Source: Alkalicoccus daliensis
GTDB lineage: Bacteria; Bacillota; Bacilli; Bacillales; Salisediminibacteriaceae
DNA length: 64,000 nucleotides
NCBI RefSeq assembly: GCF_900103955.1
Contig: NZ_FNIL01000013.1
Coordinates: forward strand, 1-64,000
Direction: 5' to 3'
Part shown: positions 34,777 to 43,535 of the stretch, piece by piece
Layout: every line of letters begins with the position of its first letter
Position numbering within the stretch: the first letter of the stretch is position 1
Translations under genes and position numbers: made by a program
Notes under the pieces: generated by a model
Database searches by the model: none
The model's input: only the letters and a program-made list of their open reading frames with translations
What the model was told of the DNA's origin: nothing

Positions 34777-35526
34777 ATGAGCATACAGGTGGATAAAGTC
34801 AGCAGAACCTTTCAGGGAACACTTGCTGTAGATGAAATTTCTTTTGAAGCAAAGCAGGGAGAAATTGTAGGGCTGCTAGGAACGAGCGGCTGCGGAAAAA
34901 GTACGATCCTTCGAGCTATTTCGGGTCTGGACACAGAGTATGACGGCACGGTGTGTATTCATGGAAAAGAAACACGCGGAACTTCCCGGGAGCTTGGTGT
35001 GATCTTCCAGGAGCCGCGGCTGATGCCATGGCTCACGGTAATTGATAACGTCTGTTTCGGTCTTACCGGGACGAAAGAAGAAAATCGTGAAAAAGCACGG
35101 GAGATTTTGCGTGTCGTAGGGCTCGAAGATTTTGAACAGCATTACCCGAAGCAGCTTTCGGGAGGCATGGCGCAGCGAACTGCAATTGCGCGTGCGCTCG
35201 TTACCGCTCCTTCGACTCTTCTTCTGGATGAACCTTTCAGTGCGCTGGATGCGTTCACGAAGCTGCAGCTGCAGGATATGGTGTTGGAGCTTTGGGAAAG
35301 CTACAAACCTACAATGGTAATTGTGACACATGATATTGATGAAGCCTTATACCTGTGTGACCGGATCGTTATTTTAAAAGGTCAGCCGGGGGAACTGCAC
35401 GATAATCTGGAAATTACCCAGCCCAAGCCCAGGAAGAAATCAGATACAAAGCTCGCAGAATTAAAAGAATATATATTAGAAAGCCTGGATATAAGCCGCA
35501 CCCCTAAACAGCGTAAGGAGGCATAA
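34777..35526 (+). CDS. ABC transporter ATPase, SsuB-like
   Basis: The 249-residue ATPase has Walker A GTSGCGKST (about 35-43), a Q-loop FQEPRLMPW, signature LSGGMAQRTAIARAL, Walker B LLLDEPFSALDA and the H-loop VTHDIDEA. The RLMPW sequence after the Q-loop is common in the nitrate/sulfonate/taurine subfamily. It energises the preceding permease. Its stop overlaps the next start by one base. Confidence 0.93.
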   Translation: MSIQVDKVSRTFQGTLAVDEISFEAKQGEIVGLLGTSGCGKSTILRAISGLDTEYDGTVCIHGKETRGTSRELGVIFQEPRLMPWLTVIDNVCFGLTGTKEENREKAREILRVVGLEDFEQHYPKQLSGGMAQRTAIARALVTAPSTLLLDEPFSALDAFTKLQLQDMVLELWESYKPTMVIVTHDIDEALYLCDRIVILKGQPGELHDNLEITQPKPRKKSDTKLAELKEYILESLDISRTPKQRKEA

Positions 35527-37211
35527 TGATGACTATTTTAAAAGCAGCAGAAAATGCGAAAGTCAAAGCAAATTTCACTAAAGACGGAGGGGCCGTCAAT
35601 TTTTCCTGGGAAGATGCCGTAAATGGGCTTGCAAAAGTCCCGGAAGGAAAGTGGAACGCGGCCTATGAATGTATCGACCGTCATGTGGAGGAAGGATATG
35701 GAGCAAAAGAGGCACTTTTGTTTACAGACGGTACAGAAGACCGGTCATTTACGTTTGAGGAAGTAAAGAAGATTACTGATGACTATGCACGCGTGTTGAA
35801 AGCGGAGGGAGTATCCGTGGGAGACCGCGTATTTATTTTTCTTCCTAAATCGCCGGAGTGCTACTTCGCTATTTTAGCAGCTATAAAAGTTGGAGCCATT
35901 GCAGGGCCGCTGTTTGAAGCGTTTATGGAAGACGCCGTCCGTGAAAGAATGCAGGACTGTGAAGCGCAGTACTTAATTACAGATGATGTATTAACAAATA
36001 GAGTGCCTTATAAAGATATTACTTCTCTTATAAAAACGTGGCATCTTGATGATCTGGAAGCAGAGGCCGAAGCATTACAGGGTGGAGAAGAGCCGATCGA
36101 ATGGATGGGGGAGCAGGACAGCATGCTGATTCACTATACTTCCGGTTCAACAGGCCAGCCGAAAGGGGTGCTTCATGCACAGAAAGTGCTGCCGCATCAC
36201 TTCATTACCGGTCGCTGGGTACTGGATATTCAGGATGATGATGTCTACTGGTGCACTTCACACCCTGGCTGGGTAACAGGCAGTGTGTACGGCGTATTTG
36301 CTCCGTGGCTTAATCGTGCGACAGTAGTCATTCACGGCGGGCGGTTTGATGCAAAAGAATGGTATGGCCTCCTGGAACGCTTCGGCGTAACTATATGGTA
36401 CAGTGCGCCTACCGCTTTTCGCATGCTGATGAGTGAAGGCGATGTGTACCGTGAATTTGATCTTTCCAAGCTGCGCCATATGCTCAGTGTAGGAGAGCCA
36501 TTGAATCCGGAAGTAATTCATTGGGCAAAAAGAGCTTTTGACGTAAGAATTCACGATACTTGGTGGATGACAGAAACCGGGGGCCATCTCATCGTGAATC
36601 TCCCTTCAGAAACAATTAAACCAGGTTCTATGGGAAGAGCGTTTCCAGGTGTGGAAGTTGGAATTCTTGATGAAAAGAATCAGCCGCTGCCGGCATACGA
36701 ACCAGGAAAGCTTGCAATCAAAGCGCCGTGGCCGGGTTTAATGAAGGAAATCTGGAAAAACGAAGAGAAGTTCCAATCCTATTTTACTGAAAATGGATGG
36801 TACATCTCAGGTGATACTGCATTTCAGGATGAAGAAGGATATGTTTTCTTTCAGGGAAGAGACGATGATCTCATTAAAACAGCTGGAGAACGGGTAGGGC
36901 CTTTTGAGGTGGAATCGAAGCTGATTGAGCACCCTGCGGTGGCGGAAGCAGGTGTTATTGGAAAACCGGATAAAATAAGAGGACAGATTATTAAAGCATT
37001 TATTACGCTCCGCCATGGTTATGAAACGAGCGAAGCACTGGAGAAAGAAATCAGTTTGTTTGTCCGGAAAAATCTTGCAGCGCATGCAGCACCCAAAGAG
37101 ATTGAAGTCGTGAATGAACTGCCAAAAACCAAAATCAGCGGAAAAATTCTTCGGCGGCTGTTAAAAGAGCAGGAGCTGGAGAAAATGGAAAAGGAGGAAC
37201 TGACAACATGA
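35526..37211 (+). CDS. AMP-forming acyl-CoA synthetase, acetyl-CoA synthetase-like
   Basis: The 561-residue ANL enzyme has the P-loop YTSGSTGQPKG, the DTWWMTETGGH motif similar to the acetate pocket of Acs/AcsA, GRDDDLIKTAGERVGPFEVES and the C-terminal catalytic Lys in KTKISGKILRR. It should activate a short acid, probably acetate or propionate, to its CoA thioester. It is embedded between a sulfur-type transporter and homoserine dehydrogenase and overlaps both neighbours. It may therefore supply acetyl-CoA for homoserine acetylation (inference). The Trp/Met of WWM differs from the usual WWQ, so another small acid is possible. Confidence 0.85.
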   Translation: MMTILKAAENAKVKANFTKDGGAVNFSWEDAVNGLAKVPEGKWNAAYECIDRHVEEGYGAKEALLFTDGTEDRSFTFEEVKKITDDYARVLKAEGVSVGDRVFIFLPKSPECYFAILAAIKVGAIAGPLFEAFMEDAVRERMQDCEAQYLITDDVLTNRVPYKDITSLIKTWHLDDLEAEAEALQGGEEPIEWMGEQDSMLIHYTSGSTGQPKGVLHAQKVLPHHFITGRWVLDIQDDDVYWCTSHPGWVTGSVYGVFAPWLNRATVVIHGGRFDAKEWYGLLERFGVTIWYSAPTAFRMLMSEGDVYREFDLSKLRHMLSVGEPLNPEVIHWAKRAFDVRIHDTWWMTETGGHLIVNLPSETIKPGSMGRAFPGVEVGILDEKNQPLPAYEPGKLAIKAPWPGLMKEIWKNEEKFQSYFTENGWYISGDTAFQDEEGYVFFQGRDDDLIKTAGERVGPFEVESKLIEHPAVAEAGVIGKPDKIRGQIIKAFITLRHGYETSEALEKEISLFVRKNLAAHAAPKEIEVVNELPKTKISGKILRRLLKEQELEKMEKEELTT

Positions 37212-38389
37212 GTAATCGGTTAGCAATTATCGGATACGGAACGGTAGGAAGCGGTGTATATGAAGCATTAATTGAAAAGCAGGCAAAAGTAGAAGGGCTG
37301 GTAGGAAACTTTTCGATTCCTGTCATTGTCGTAAAGGATCCTGACGTTCCGCGAAAAGTGAGCAGCAGCACAATTGTAACTACAGATTTCACGGAAATTT
37401 TTAAACAAAAAGTGGATACTGCTGTAGAAGCGACTCCTGATGCAGAAACTGCATATCCAATTGTAAAGGAACTTTTGGAAAATGGTATTACAGTAATTAC
37501 TGCGAATAAAGAATTAGTAGCAAAGTACGGAGAAGAACTTCTTTATACAGCAGCGCTGAAAAACTGCCGCTTTTATTTTGAGGCAGCTGTTGCCGGAGGT
37601 ATTCCTATTTTAACAAGTGTCCGTCACGCGTTGAAGACGAATACGATCGAAAAAGTGGAAGGCATTGTGAACGGCACCTCAAATTTTATTCTGACTAAAA
37701 TGCGTGATGAAGGCACTGCTTTTAATGAAGCTTTAAAACAGGCGCAGGAATTTGGATATGCAGAAGCTGTGCCGGATAAAGATATTGATGGATGGGATGC
37801 CTGGTATAAAACAACCATCCTCAGCCACTGGCTCTACGGGAAACCGCCGGAATGGCAGGAAGAAAAGCCGAAGGGCATTCGTGACATTGATGTCCGTGAT
37901 CTTCACCTGGCAGATGTATTCGGAGGGAGGGTAAAACACGTTGCTTCCCTGGAGGGCACGAAAGCAGCAGTGGAACCAAGGCTGATCCTTGCAGACCATG
38001 CACTGTATGGGGTAGAAGGTGTAAACAACGGCGTACACGTACAGGGTTCGATTTCCGGCTCTCTTTTATTCCAGGGAGCAGGAGCCGGGAAATTTCCAAC
38101 CGCAAGTGCTGTAATTGAAGATATTGTAAACCACTGGACGAACACCGCAGAAGCGGAGCCGCCACAGCTGGAGGAGGAAGTAAAGCCAAAAGAGGCAGAG
38201 ACTTTCCCTTACTGGTTTATTACAGGAAGCGGCTTAGAGAACCTTCCTAACCGTGTAACAGATATTGAAATTGTGGAAGGACGGGAAGGCACCATAATCG
38301 AAGCCGCTAAATCCGAAGCTGTTAAATTCGGAGAAGCAGTATATCCAGTAAGCGGAACACTGAAGAAAATTTTAGTGGCTGCTGGATAA
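37208..38389 (+). CDS. Homoserine dehydrogenase
   Basis: The 393-residue enzyme reduces aspartate semialdehyde to homoserine. It shows IIGYGTVGSGVYEAL (NAD(P) motif), ANKELVAKYG, AAVAGGIPIL and EGIVNGTSNFILTKM, and the dimer region KDIDGWDAWYKTTILSHW. The usual C-terminal ACT domain is not apparent; the last 70 residues are different, so threonine feedback may be absent. It overlaps the ligase gene by four bases and ends the SAM-riboswitch operon. Another hom gene in the thr operon elsewhere is likely, making this a methionine-dedicated copy (inference). Confidence 0.88.
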   Translation: MSNRLAIIGYGTVGSGVYEALIEKQAKVEGLVGNFSIPVIVVKDPDVPRKVSSSTIVTTDFTEIFKQKVDTAVEATPDAETAYPIVKELLENGITVITANKELVAKYGEELLYTAALKNCRFYFEAAVAGGIPILTSVRHALKTNTIEKVEGIVNGTSNFILTKMRDEGTAFNEALKQAQEFGYAEAVPDKDIDGWDAWYKTTILSHWLYGKPPEWQEEKPKGIRDIDVRDLHLADVFGGRVKHVASLEGTKAAVEPRLILADHALYGVEGVNNGVHVQGSISGSLLFQGAGAGKFPTASAVIEDIVNHWTNTAEAEPPQLEEEVKPKEAETFPYWFITGSGLENLPNRVTDIEIVEGREGTIIEAAKSEAVKFGEAVYPVSGTLKKILVAAG

Positions 38390-38419
38390 CAAGAAATTTT
38401 TATGATTTTTTTACGACTG

Positions 38420-38452
38420 ACCTTTACGATGTGCTTATCGTAAAGGTATTTT
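38420..38452 (+). terminator. Terminator of the metY-hom operon
   Basis: ACCTTTACGAT and ATCGTAAAGGT form a perfect 11-base-pair stem with a six-base loop, followed by ATTTT. It separates the operon from the DsbA-like gene. Confidence 0.85.
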
Positions 38453-38512
38453 CCTATGAATGAGCCGTGAAATATACCATAATAGGAAAAGACATCAGAA
38501 AGGATGATATTT

Positions 38513-39106
38513 ATGACATTGAAAGTTCGCATTTACAGCGACTTTGTTTGACCATTCTGCTATTTAGCGGAGGCTCCGCTATTTCGGGCAATAGAAGGAA
38601 AAGAGGCAGAAATCGAATGGCTGCCGTTTGAGCTGCGCCCTTATCCAAATGAGACCTTAAGTCCACACAGCGATTATATCCAGCAGGCATGGCATCAATC
38701 AATACTCCCTATTGCAGAGCAGCTGAATGTAACGATGAATTTGAATATGACCGACCCGCAGCCTCACACGCACTATGCACATGAAGGACTGCTGTTTGCA
38801 AAAGAGCATGATAAAGGAAATGAGTACGCGCATAAAGTGTTCCGTGCTTTTTATGAAGATGGGATAAATATCGGTGATATCTCAGAGCTTCGTAGAATAG
38901 CGGAAGAAACGGGGCTTCCTGGAGAGGACTTCAGCCAGGCGCTGGAGGACAGAGTTTATTCCGACGCAAGAGAAGCTTCGATAAGAAAAGCGTACGAGGA
39001 AGGCGTGCAGGCTGTGCCTACCTTTTACATTGGAGATAAAAAACTCACCGGGCTTCAGTCACAGGAAGCATACGAAAAAGCAGTAACAGAGGCAGAAACC
39101 GAATAA
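38513..39106 (+). CDS. DsbA/FrnE-family thiol oxidoreductase, candidate selenoprotein (in-frame TGA)
   Basis: From ATG 38513, with AAAGGATG upstream, the frame reads MTLKVRIYSDFV, then TGA at 38549-38551, then PFCYLAEAPL and stays open to TAA at 39104-39106, 197 residues in all. The TGA is exactly where FrnE-type DsbA proteins carry the first, nucleophilic Cys of CPxC. The rest is intact: helical insertion and the cis-Pro loop AVPTFYIG. A seven-base-pair hairpin with a GGC loop begins 13 bases after the TGA, fitting the bacterial SECIS model. It would use selenocysteine at residue 13. Alternatives are a nonsense mutation or sequence error. There is no other good start before 38735. Confidence 0.72.
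38565..38581 (+). promoter_or_regulatory. Candidate bacterial SECIS hairpin
   Basis: TAGCGGA-GGC-TCCGCTA is a perfect seven-base-pair hairpin with a three-base loop starting with G. The loop lies 20 bases after the in-frame TGA. The bSECIS model asks for a stem of at least four pairs, a 3-14 base loop with a G in its first two positions and a TGA-to-loop distance of about 16-37; all are met. Confidence 0.65.
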
Positions 39107-39130
39107 ATATTTCTGATGAAAGAAATATTT
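39105..39130 (+). other. AT-rich hairpin after the DsbA-like gene
   Basis: AAATATTTCT and AGAAATATTT form a ten-base-pair stem with a six-base loop right at the stop codon. There is no T-run, so terminator activity is doubtful; it may protect the 3' end. Confidence 0.5.
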
Positions 39131-39194
39131 GTGATAGAAGCAATCGTTTGGAAGGTGATGAAGCACAAGCAGAATCGATCCTGTTTCTTAAAGG

Positions 39195-39330
39195 CAGCAT
39201 GGCGGTCTCCGCCCTGCTGTCTGTGGATCGATGGAAGCTGCGCCCTGATTTAAAGAAATTAGTCGAGAAAGCCCTTGGCAAGCCTCTTCGATATTATAGC
39301 AGTGGTATTACTTCTCTTTAATGAAGCTTT
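39195..39330 (-). repeat. Dispersed repeat family A, copy 3 (inverted)
   Basis: The reverse complement matches copy 1 at 7177-7328 in both the core (AAGGGCTT, TCGACTA) and the right half (CATCGATCCACAG, GACCGCCATGCTG). It lies in a 509-base gap (39107-39615) that otherwise holds a T-rich region and the secY leader hairpins. Confidence 0.7.
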
Positions 39331-39542
39331 TTTTTTAGCAGCAGCTGTTCATGATAGAAATATAAGTAGAAAAGTACCGGACACTGCTTAATCTGTAGAT
39401 TATTTTTTCAAAAACCCCTGTTTTCTCCAATTTTTTTTCAAAAAGGAAAAATTGTCCGCGCATTGAAGAAGCGAATGTGATAGACTAAAAAAGCAGTAAT
39501 TTTTCAAAATTGTCGCTAGTCATATGTTTTGATGGGGGTATC

Positions 39543-39575
39543 TTACACGCATCGTTATGCGTAAACGGTTACGCA
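39543..39575 (+). promoter_or_regulatory. Mutually exclusive leader hairpins before secY
   Basis: Three arms are visible: TTACACGCAT (39543-39552), ATGCGTAA (39557-39564) and TTACGCA (39569-39575). The middle arm can pair with the first or the third, but not both. It lies about 40 bases before the secY start codon. A switch is inferred; no ligand is suggested by the sequence. Confidence 0.4.
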
Positions 39576-39615
39576 GCATCAGAGATTTTTGAGATGAACA
39601 GAGGTGTATAGTTTT

Positions 39616-40917
39616 ATGTTTAATACATTAAAAGGGATGTTTAAAGCTGGAGACTTGCGTAATAAAATTTTCTTTACGCTGTCAATTCTTATTGTCTTCC
39701 GTATTGGAGCGCATCTTCCTGCTCCTGGAGTAAACGCGGATGCGTTAAGCTTTGACGGTCTTGCAGCGCTTGGATTTTTAAATACTTTCGGTGGTGGTGC
39801 ACTGGAGAACTTTTCGATTTTTGCCACAGGAATTATGCCTTATATCACAGCTTCCATTATCGTGCAGCTCCTCCGCATGGATGTAGTTCCAAAATTTGCG
39901 GAATGGGGTCGTGAAGGGGATGCCGGCCGTAAAAAGCTGGCACAGGTAACTCGTTATGGAACAGTTGGAATTGCGTTTGTACAGGCGCTCGGAATGTCTA
40001 TCGGGTTTAACAACCTTATGCCGGGACTTGTGCCGAACCCTTCTGTCACAACGTATCTGATTATCGCCATCACACTGACAGGCGGAACCGCTTTTCTATT
40101 ATGGCTCGGTGAACAGATTACTGCAAAGGGTGTAGGGAATGGTATTTCCATTCTTATCTTTGCCGGTATTGCCGCAGGTATTCCGAATGGTGTAATGCAG
40201 CTGTATTCTATTTACATCGCCGATGCAGGGGACCAGCTGTTTATGAATATTGTTATCGTAGCTTTAATCGTACTTGCGATTCTGGCAGTAGTAGTATTCG
40301 TTATCTTCGTACAGCAGGCAGAACGTAAAGTTCCTGTACAGTACGCGAAACAGATCGCAGCCGGCGGGCGTGCGACTGGCGGCCAGTCATCACACTTGCC
40401 GATCAAGGTGAACGCAGCAGGGGTTATTCCGGTTATCTTTGCCATGTCTCTGTTTATTTTCCCGCCGACAGTAGCGAATTTCGTCGGTGAGGGAAGTCCG
40501 ATCGCTACATGGATTGTACAGACGTTTGACTATACCAATCCAATCGGTATGATAGTGTATGCTGTCCTTATCATTGCGTTCGCTTATTTCTATACGTTTG
40601 TGCAGATGAATCCTGAGCAGATGGCAGAAAATCTGCAGAGACAGAACGGATTTATTCCAGGGGTGCGCCCTGGGAAAGCTACACAGAATTATATTATTAA
40701 ACTGTTATACCGTCTTACGCTGGTAGGCTCTTTATTCCTTGCGACCGTGGCGATTCTGCCATTGATTTTTGGTCAGCTTGCAGGTCTGCCGCCGGCTGTG
40801 CAGATTGGTGGTACTGGTCTTCTGATCGTGGTCGGGGTAGCCCTTGATACGATGAAGAGAATTGAAAGCCAGCTGATCGACCGCCGTTATTCCGGCTTTA
40901 TGCGTCGGCCATCCTAA
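39616..40917 (+). CDS. secY: Preprotein translocase subunit SecY, in a stand-alone locus
   Basis: The protein has about 433 residues and ten predicted transmembrane helices. Canonical SecY motifs include RIGAHLPAPGVN, the GIMPYITASIIVQLL plug-region segment, PVQYAKQIAAGG, and YTFVQMNPEQMAENLQRQNGFIPGVRPG. It forms the SecYEG channel. ATG 39616 is preferred; GTG 39604 overlaps the GAGGTG site. Normally secY lies in the spc ribosomal-protein operon beside adk and map; here there are no ribosomal genes. It is either a second SecY or a moved copy; motifs look fully functional. Confidence 0.93.
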   Translation: MFNTLKGMFKAGDLRNKIFFTLSILIVFRIGAHLPAPGVNADALSFDGLAALGFLNTFGGGALENFSIFATGIMPYITASIIVQLLRMDVVPKFAEWGREGDAGRKKLAQVTRYGTVGIAFVQALGMSIGFNNLMPGLVPNPSVTTYLIIAITLTGGTAFLLWLGEQITAKGVGNGISILIFAGIAAGIPNGVMQLYSIYIADAGDQLFMNIVIVALIVLAILAVVVFVIFVQQAERKVPVQYAKQIAAGGRATGGQSSHLPIKVNAAGVIPVIFAMSLFIFPPTVANFVGEGSPIATWIVQTFDYTNPIGMIVYAVLIIAFAYFYTFVQMNPEQMAENLQRQNGFIPGVRPGKATQNYIIKLLYRLTLVGSLFLATVAILPLIFGQLAGLPPAVQIGGTGLLIVVGVALDTMKRIESQLIDRRYSGFMRRPS

Positions 40918-40939
40918 AATTTTTAAAAAAAGTTTTAAA

Positions 40940-40978
40940 AAGATTCAGCGCTGCAAATGCACGCTGAATCTTTTTTTT
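40940..40978 (+). terminator. Terminator after secY
   Basis: AGATTCAGCG and CGCTGAATCT form a ten-base-pair stem with an 11-base loop, followed by T8. Confidence 0.92.
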
Positions 40979-41024
40979 GTTTAAACGGAAAAAAAGTAAT
41001 GTCAAAGTTTTTTGGTTTTTCTTA

Positions 41025-41053
41025 TTGCGCGTTGGAGAATTTTTCTATATAGT
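41025..41053 (+). promoter_or_regulatory. fadNAE promoter
   Basis: TTGCGC (41025-41030) and TATAGT (41048-41053) are 17 bases apart. The FadR box lies about 38 bases downstream, in the early transcribed region. Confidence 0.65.
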
Positions 41054-41090
41054 AGAGATAGCGCAAGAGATTATTTTTTTAAGAAGAAAA

Positions 41091-41108
41091 TGAATGAGTA
41101 TTCATTCA
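41091..41108. promoter_or_regulatory. FadR operator
   Basis: TGAATGAGTATTCATTCA is a palindrome matching the Bacillus FadR consensus TGAATGANTANTCATTCA. FadR (TetR family) represses beta-oxidation genes until long-chain acyl-CoA binds. It is 26 bases before the fadN start codon. Confidence 0.92.
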
Positions 41109-41133
41109 AAAATATACTGCAAGGAGGTTTCTC

Positions 41134-43518
41134 ATGTCACGACATATTAAAAAAGCAGCAGTTTTAGGTTCGGGCATCATGGGTTCTGGTATCGCAGCTC
41201 ACTTAGCAAACATTGGTATTCCAGTACTTTTACTGGATATTGTACCAAAGGACAAGCAGGAAAGCGGGGGGACTGTCGCTACCCTGGAAGAGAAAAAAGT
41301 GCGCAGCAGCCTGGCGCTGGAGGCAGTAAAAAAGCTTCATAAACAAAAGCCTGCACCGCTTACGCAGAAAGAAAATGCAGATTTGATTGAAGCGGGTAAC
41401 TTTGAAGATGATATGCATCGTTTAAGTGAAGTGGATTGGATCATTGAGGTAGTAGTTGAAAATCTGGAGATAAAACAAAAAGTATTTTCCCAGGTGGAAG
41501 AACACCGCAAACCTGGTTCTATCGTCAGTTCGAACACTTCCGGCATTTCGGTTGAAGCGATGGCTGAAGGACGTTCAGAAGATTTCCGGACACATTTTCT
41601 CGGCACACATTTCTTTAATCCGCCGCGTTATTTAAAGCTCCTTGAAGTCATTCCTACGAAAGATACCAGCGAGGACGTATTATCTTTCATGAAGCAATTC
41701 GGAGAAGATGTACTCGGCAAAGGTGTTGTGGAAGCGAAGGATACCCCGAACTTTATCGGGAACCGGATCGGTACTTACGGACTGCTTGTTACAGCAAGGG
41801 AAATGCAGAAGGGCGGCTTTACGGTAGGGGAAGTTGATTCCGTCACAGGACCTGCATTAGGCAGACCGAAAAGTGCTACTTTCAGAACTCTGGATGTTGT
41901 AGGTCTGGATACATTTATGCACGTAGCAAAAAACGTATATGATCAAGTGGAAGGAGACGAAAAAGAAGTATTTGATCCTCCAGCTTTTATGAAAAAAATG
42001 ATTGAGGAAAAAATGCTGGGCAGCAAAACAGGGAAAGGTTTTTATCAGAAAAAGAAAACAGATAAAGGCAGCGAAATCTATGAGCTGGATTACGAAACGA
42101 TGGAATATAAAGAGCGCACGAAAATGAAAGCGCCTTCTATCCAGCAGAGTAAGCAGGCAAAAGGAAAGGCTGCAAAAATTCAGACGCTTGTTTATGCAGA
42201 TGACAGAGCTGGAGAGCTTGTCTGGAACATCCTGAAACCAACGCTTCTCTACTCAGCGGAAAAAGCTTATGAAATAGCAAACTCTGTTTATGAAGTAGAC
42301 AATGCTATGAAGTGGGGCTTCGGATGGGAACTGGGTCCTTTTGAAACGTGGGATGCGATTGGATTGGAAAAATCAGTGGCACGCATGAAGGAAGAGGGAG
42401 AAACCATTCCTGCATGGATTGAAAAAATGATCGCAGAAGGAAACACAAAGTTTTATGAAGGGTACGGACGCTTCTACCATGAGGGCAGCTATAAAGATGC
42501 GGACGTAAATAAAAAAGTAATTCATCTGAAATCCTATAAAAACGAAAGCAATATTATTATGAAAAATGCGGGTGCCTCCCTCATTGATATTGGTGACGAG
42601 ATCGCAGTGCTTGAATTTACCTCCCCGAATAATTCTATCGGGCTGGATGTCATGCAGATGATCAATAAGTCGATCGATGAAGTCGAGAAAAATTACAAAG
42701 GGCTCGTGATCAACAACCAGGGAAAAAATTTCTGTGTCGGCGCCAACCTGATGATGATGCTGATGGAAGCTCAGGATATGAATTTCCCAGAGCTTGACCT
42801 GGTAGTAAGACAGTTCCAGAAAACTACACAGAAAATAAAATATTCCCAAAAGCCGGTTGTTGCTGCGCCATTCCAGATGACGCTTGGCGGCGGTACAGAA
42901 ATCAGCCTTCCTGCTGCAGGAATTCAAGCTTCCATGGAAACGTATATGGGCCTTGTGGAAACAGGCGTAGGGCTGATCCCAGGAGGCGGGGGTAACAAAG
43001 AGCTTTATCTCCGGCATATAAATGCACTGCCGAAAGGGACGCAGGTGGACCTGCAGGCAGTATCCAATAATGTATTTGAAAAAATAGCGATGGCCAAAGT
43101 GAGCACAAGTGCACATGAAGCAAGAATGCACGGCTTTCTGCGCCAGGAGGATGGTATCAGCATTAACGGAGATCATCTCCTGCACGACGCAAAGCAAAAG
43201 GCATTGTTTCTTTATGAGCAGGGCTACAGAGCACCGAAACATGAAAAAATTCCTGTCGTGGGAGAACGCGGCTACGCGACGATGCTGTTAGGAGCTAAAA
43301 CATTGAAGTTCGGTGGCCATGTTTCAGATCACGATGTGAAAATCGCCGGGAAATTGGCGTTTGTACTGGCAGGCGGACGTGTTCCTTACGGTACGCAAGT
43401 AGATGAGCAGTATTTACTTGATTTGGAAAGAGAAGCATTTTTAAGCCTTATCGGCGAACCGAAAACACAGCAGCGTATGCAGCACATGCTGAGCAAAGGA
43501 AAACCGCTGCGTAATTAG
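41134..43518 (+). CDS. fadN: 3-hydroxyacyl-CoA dehydrogenase / enoyl-CoA hydratase
   Basis: The 794-residue bifunctional enzyme (YusL in B. subtilis) has an N-terminal NAD-binding hydroxyacyl-CoA dehydrogenase (AAVLGSGIMGSGIAAHLA; HFFNPPRYLKLLEVI; NFIGNRIG), a second dehydrogenase C-domain, and a C-terminal crotonase-like domain (about 470-700; KGLVINNQGKNFCVGANL; ETGVGLIPGGGG). It hydrates and oxidises fatty acyl-CoA. It heads the fadN-fadA-fadE operon with AAGGAGG before ATG, controlled by the FadR box upstream. Confidence 0.96.
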   Translation: MSRHIKKAAVLGSGIMGSGIAAHLANIGIPVLLLDIVPKDKQESGGTVATLEEKKVRSSLALEAVKKLHKQKPAPLTQKENADLIEAGNFEDDMHRLSEVDWIIEVVVENLEIKQKVFSQVEEHRKPGSIVSSNTSGISVEAMAEGRSEDFRTHFLGTHFFNPPRYLKLLEVIPTKDTSEDVLSFMKQFGEDVLGKGVVEAKDTPNFIGNRIGTYGLLVTAREMQKGGFTVGEVDSVTGPALGRPKSATFRTLDVVGLDTFMHVAKNVYDQVEGDEKEVFDPPAFMKKMIEEKMLGSKTGKGFYQKKKTDKGSEIYELDYETMEYKERTKMKAPSIQQSKQAKGKAAKIQTLVYADDRAGELVWNILKPTLLYSAEKAYEIANSVYEVDNAMKWGFGWELGPFETWDAIGLEKSVARMKEEGETIPAWIEKMIAEGNTKFYEGYGRFYHEGSYKDADVNKKVIHLKSYKNESNIIMKNAGASLIDIGDEIAVLEFTSPNNSIGLDVMQMINKSIDEVEKNYKGLVINNQGKNFCVGANLMMMLMEAQDMNFPELDLVVRQFQKTTQKIKYSQKPVVAAPFQMTLGGGTEISLPAAGIQASMETYMGLVETGVGLIPGGGGNKELYLRHINALPKGTQVDLQAVSNNVFEKIAMAKVSTSAHEARMHGFLRQEDGISINGDHLLHDAKQKALFLYEQGYRAPKHEKIPVVGERGYATMLLGAKTLKFGGHVSDHDVKIAGKLAFVLAGGRVPYGTQVDEQYLLDLEREAFLSLIGEPKTQQRMQHMLSKGKPLRN

Positions 43519-43535
43519 ATGAAGGAGGGATCGAA

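Noticed and set aside
38735-39106. A shorter DsbA-like protein starting at ATG 38735
   Set aside because: It would lack the thioredoxin N-terminal half and redox motif, and no ribosome site precedes it; the frame upstream shows clear family similarity back to 38513.
37208-39106. DsbA-like gene as part of the metY-hom operon
   Set aside because: A perfect 11-base-pair terminator at 38420-38452 separates them.
42373-43242. Long 289-codon minus-strand frame opposite fadN
   Set aside because: It is the antisense shadow of a well-supported enzyme, with no ribosome site and low-complexity His/Phe/Cys content.
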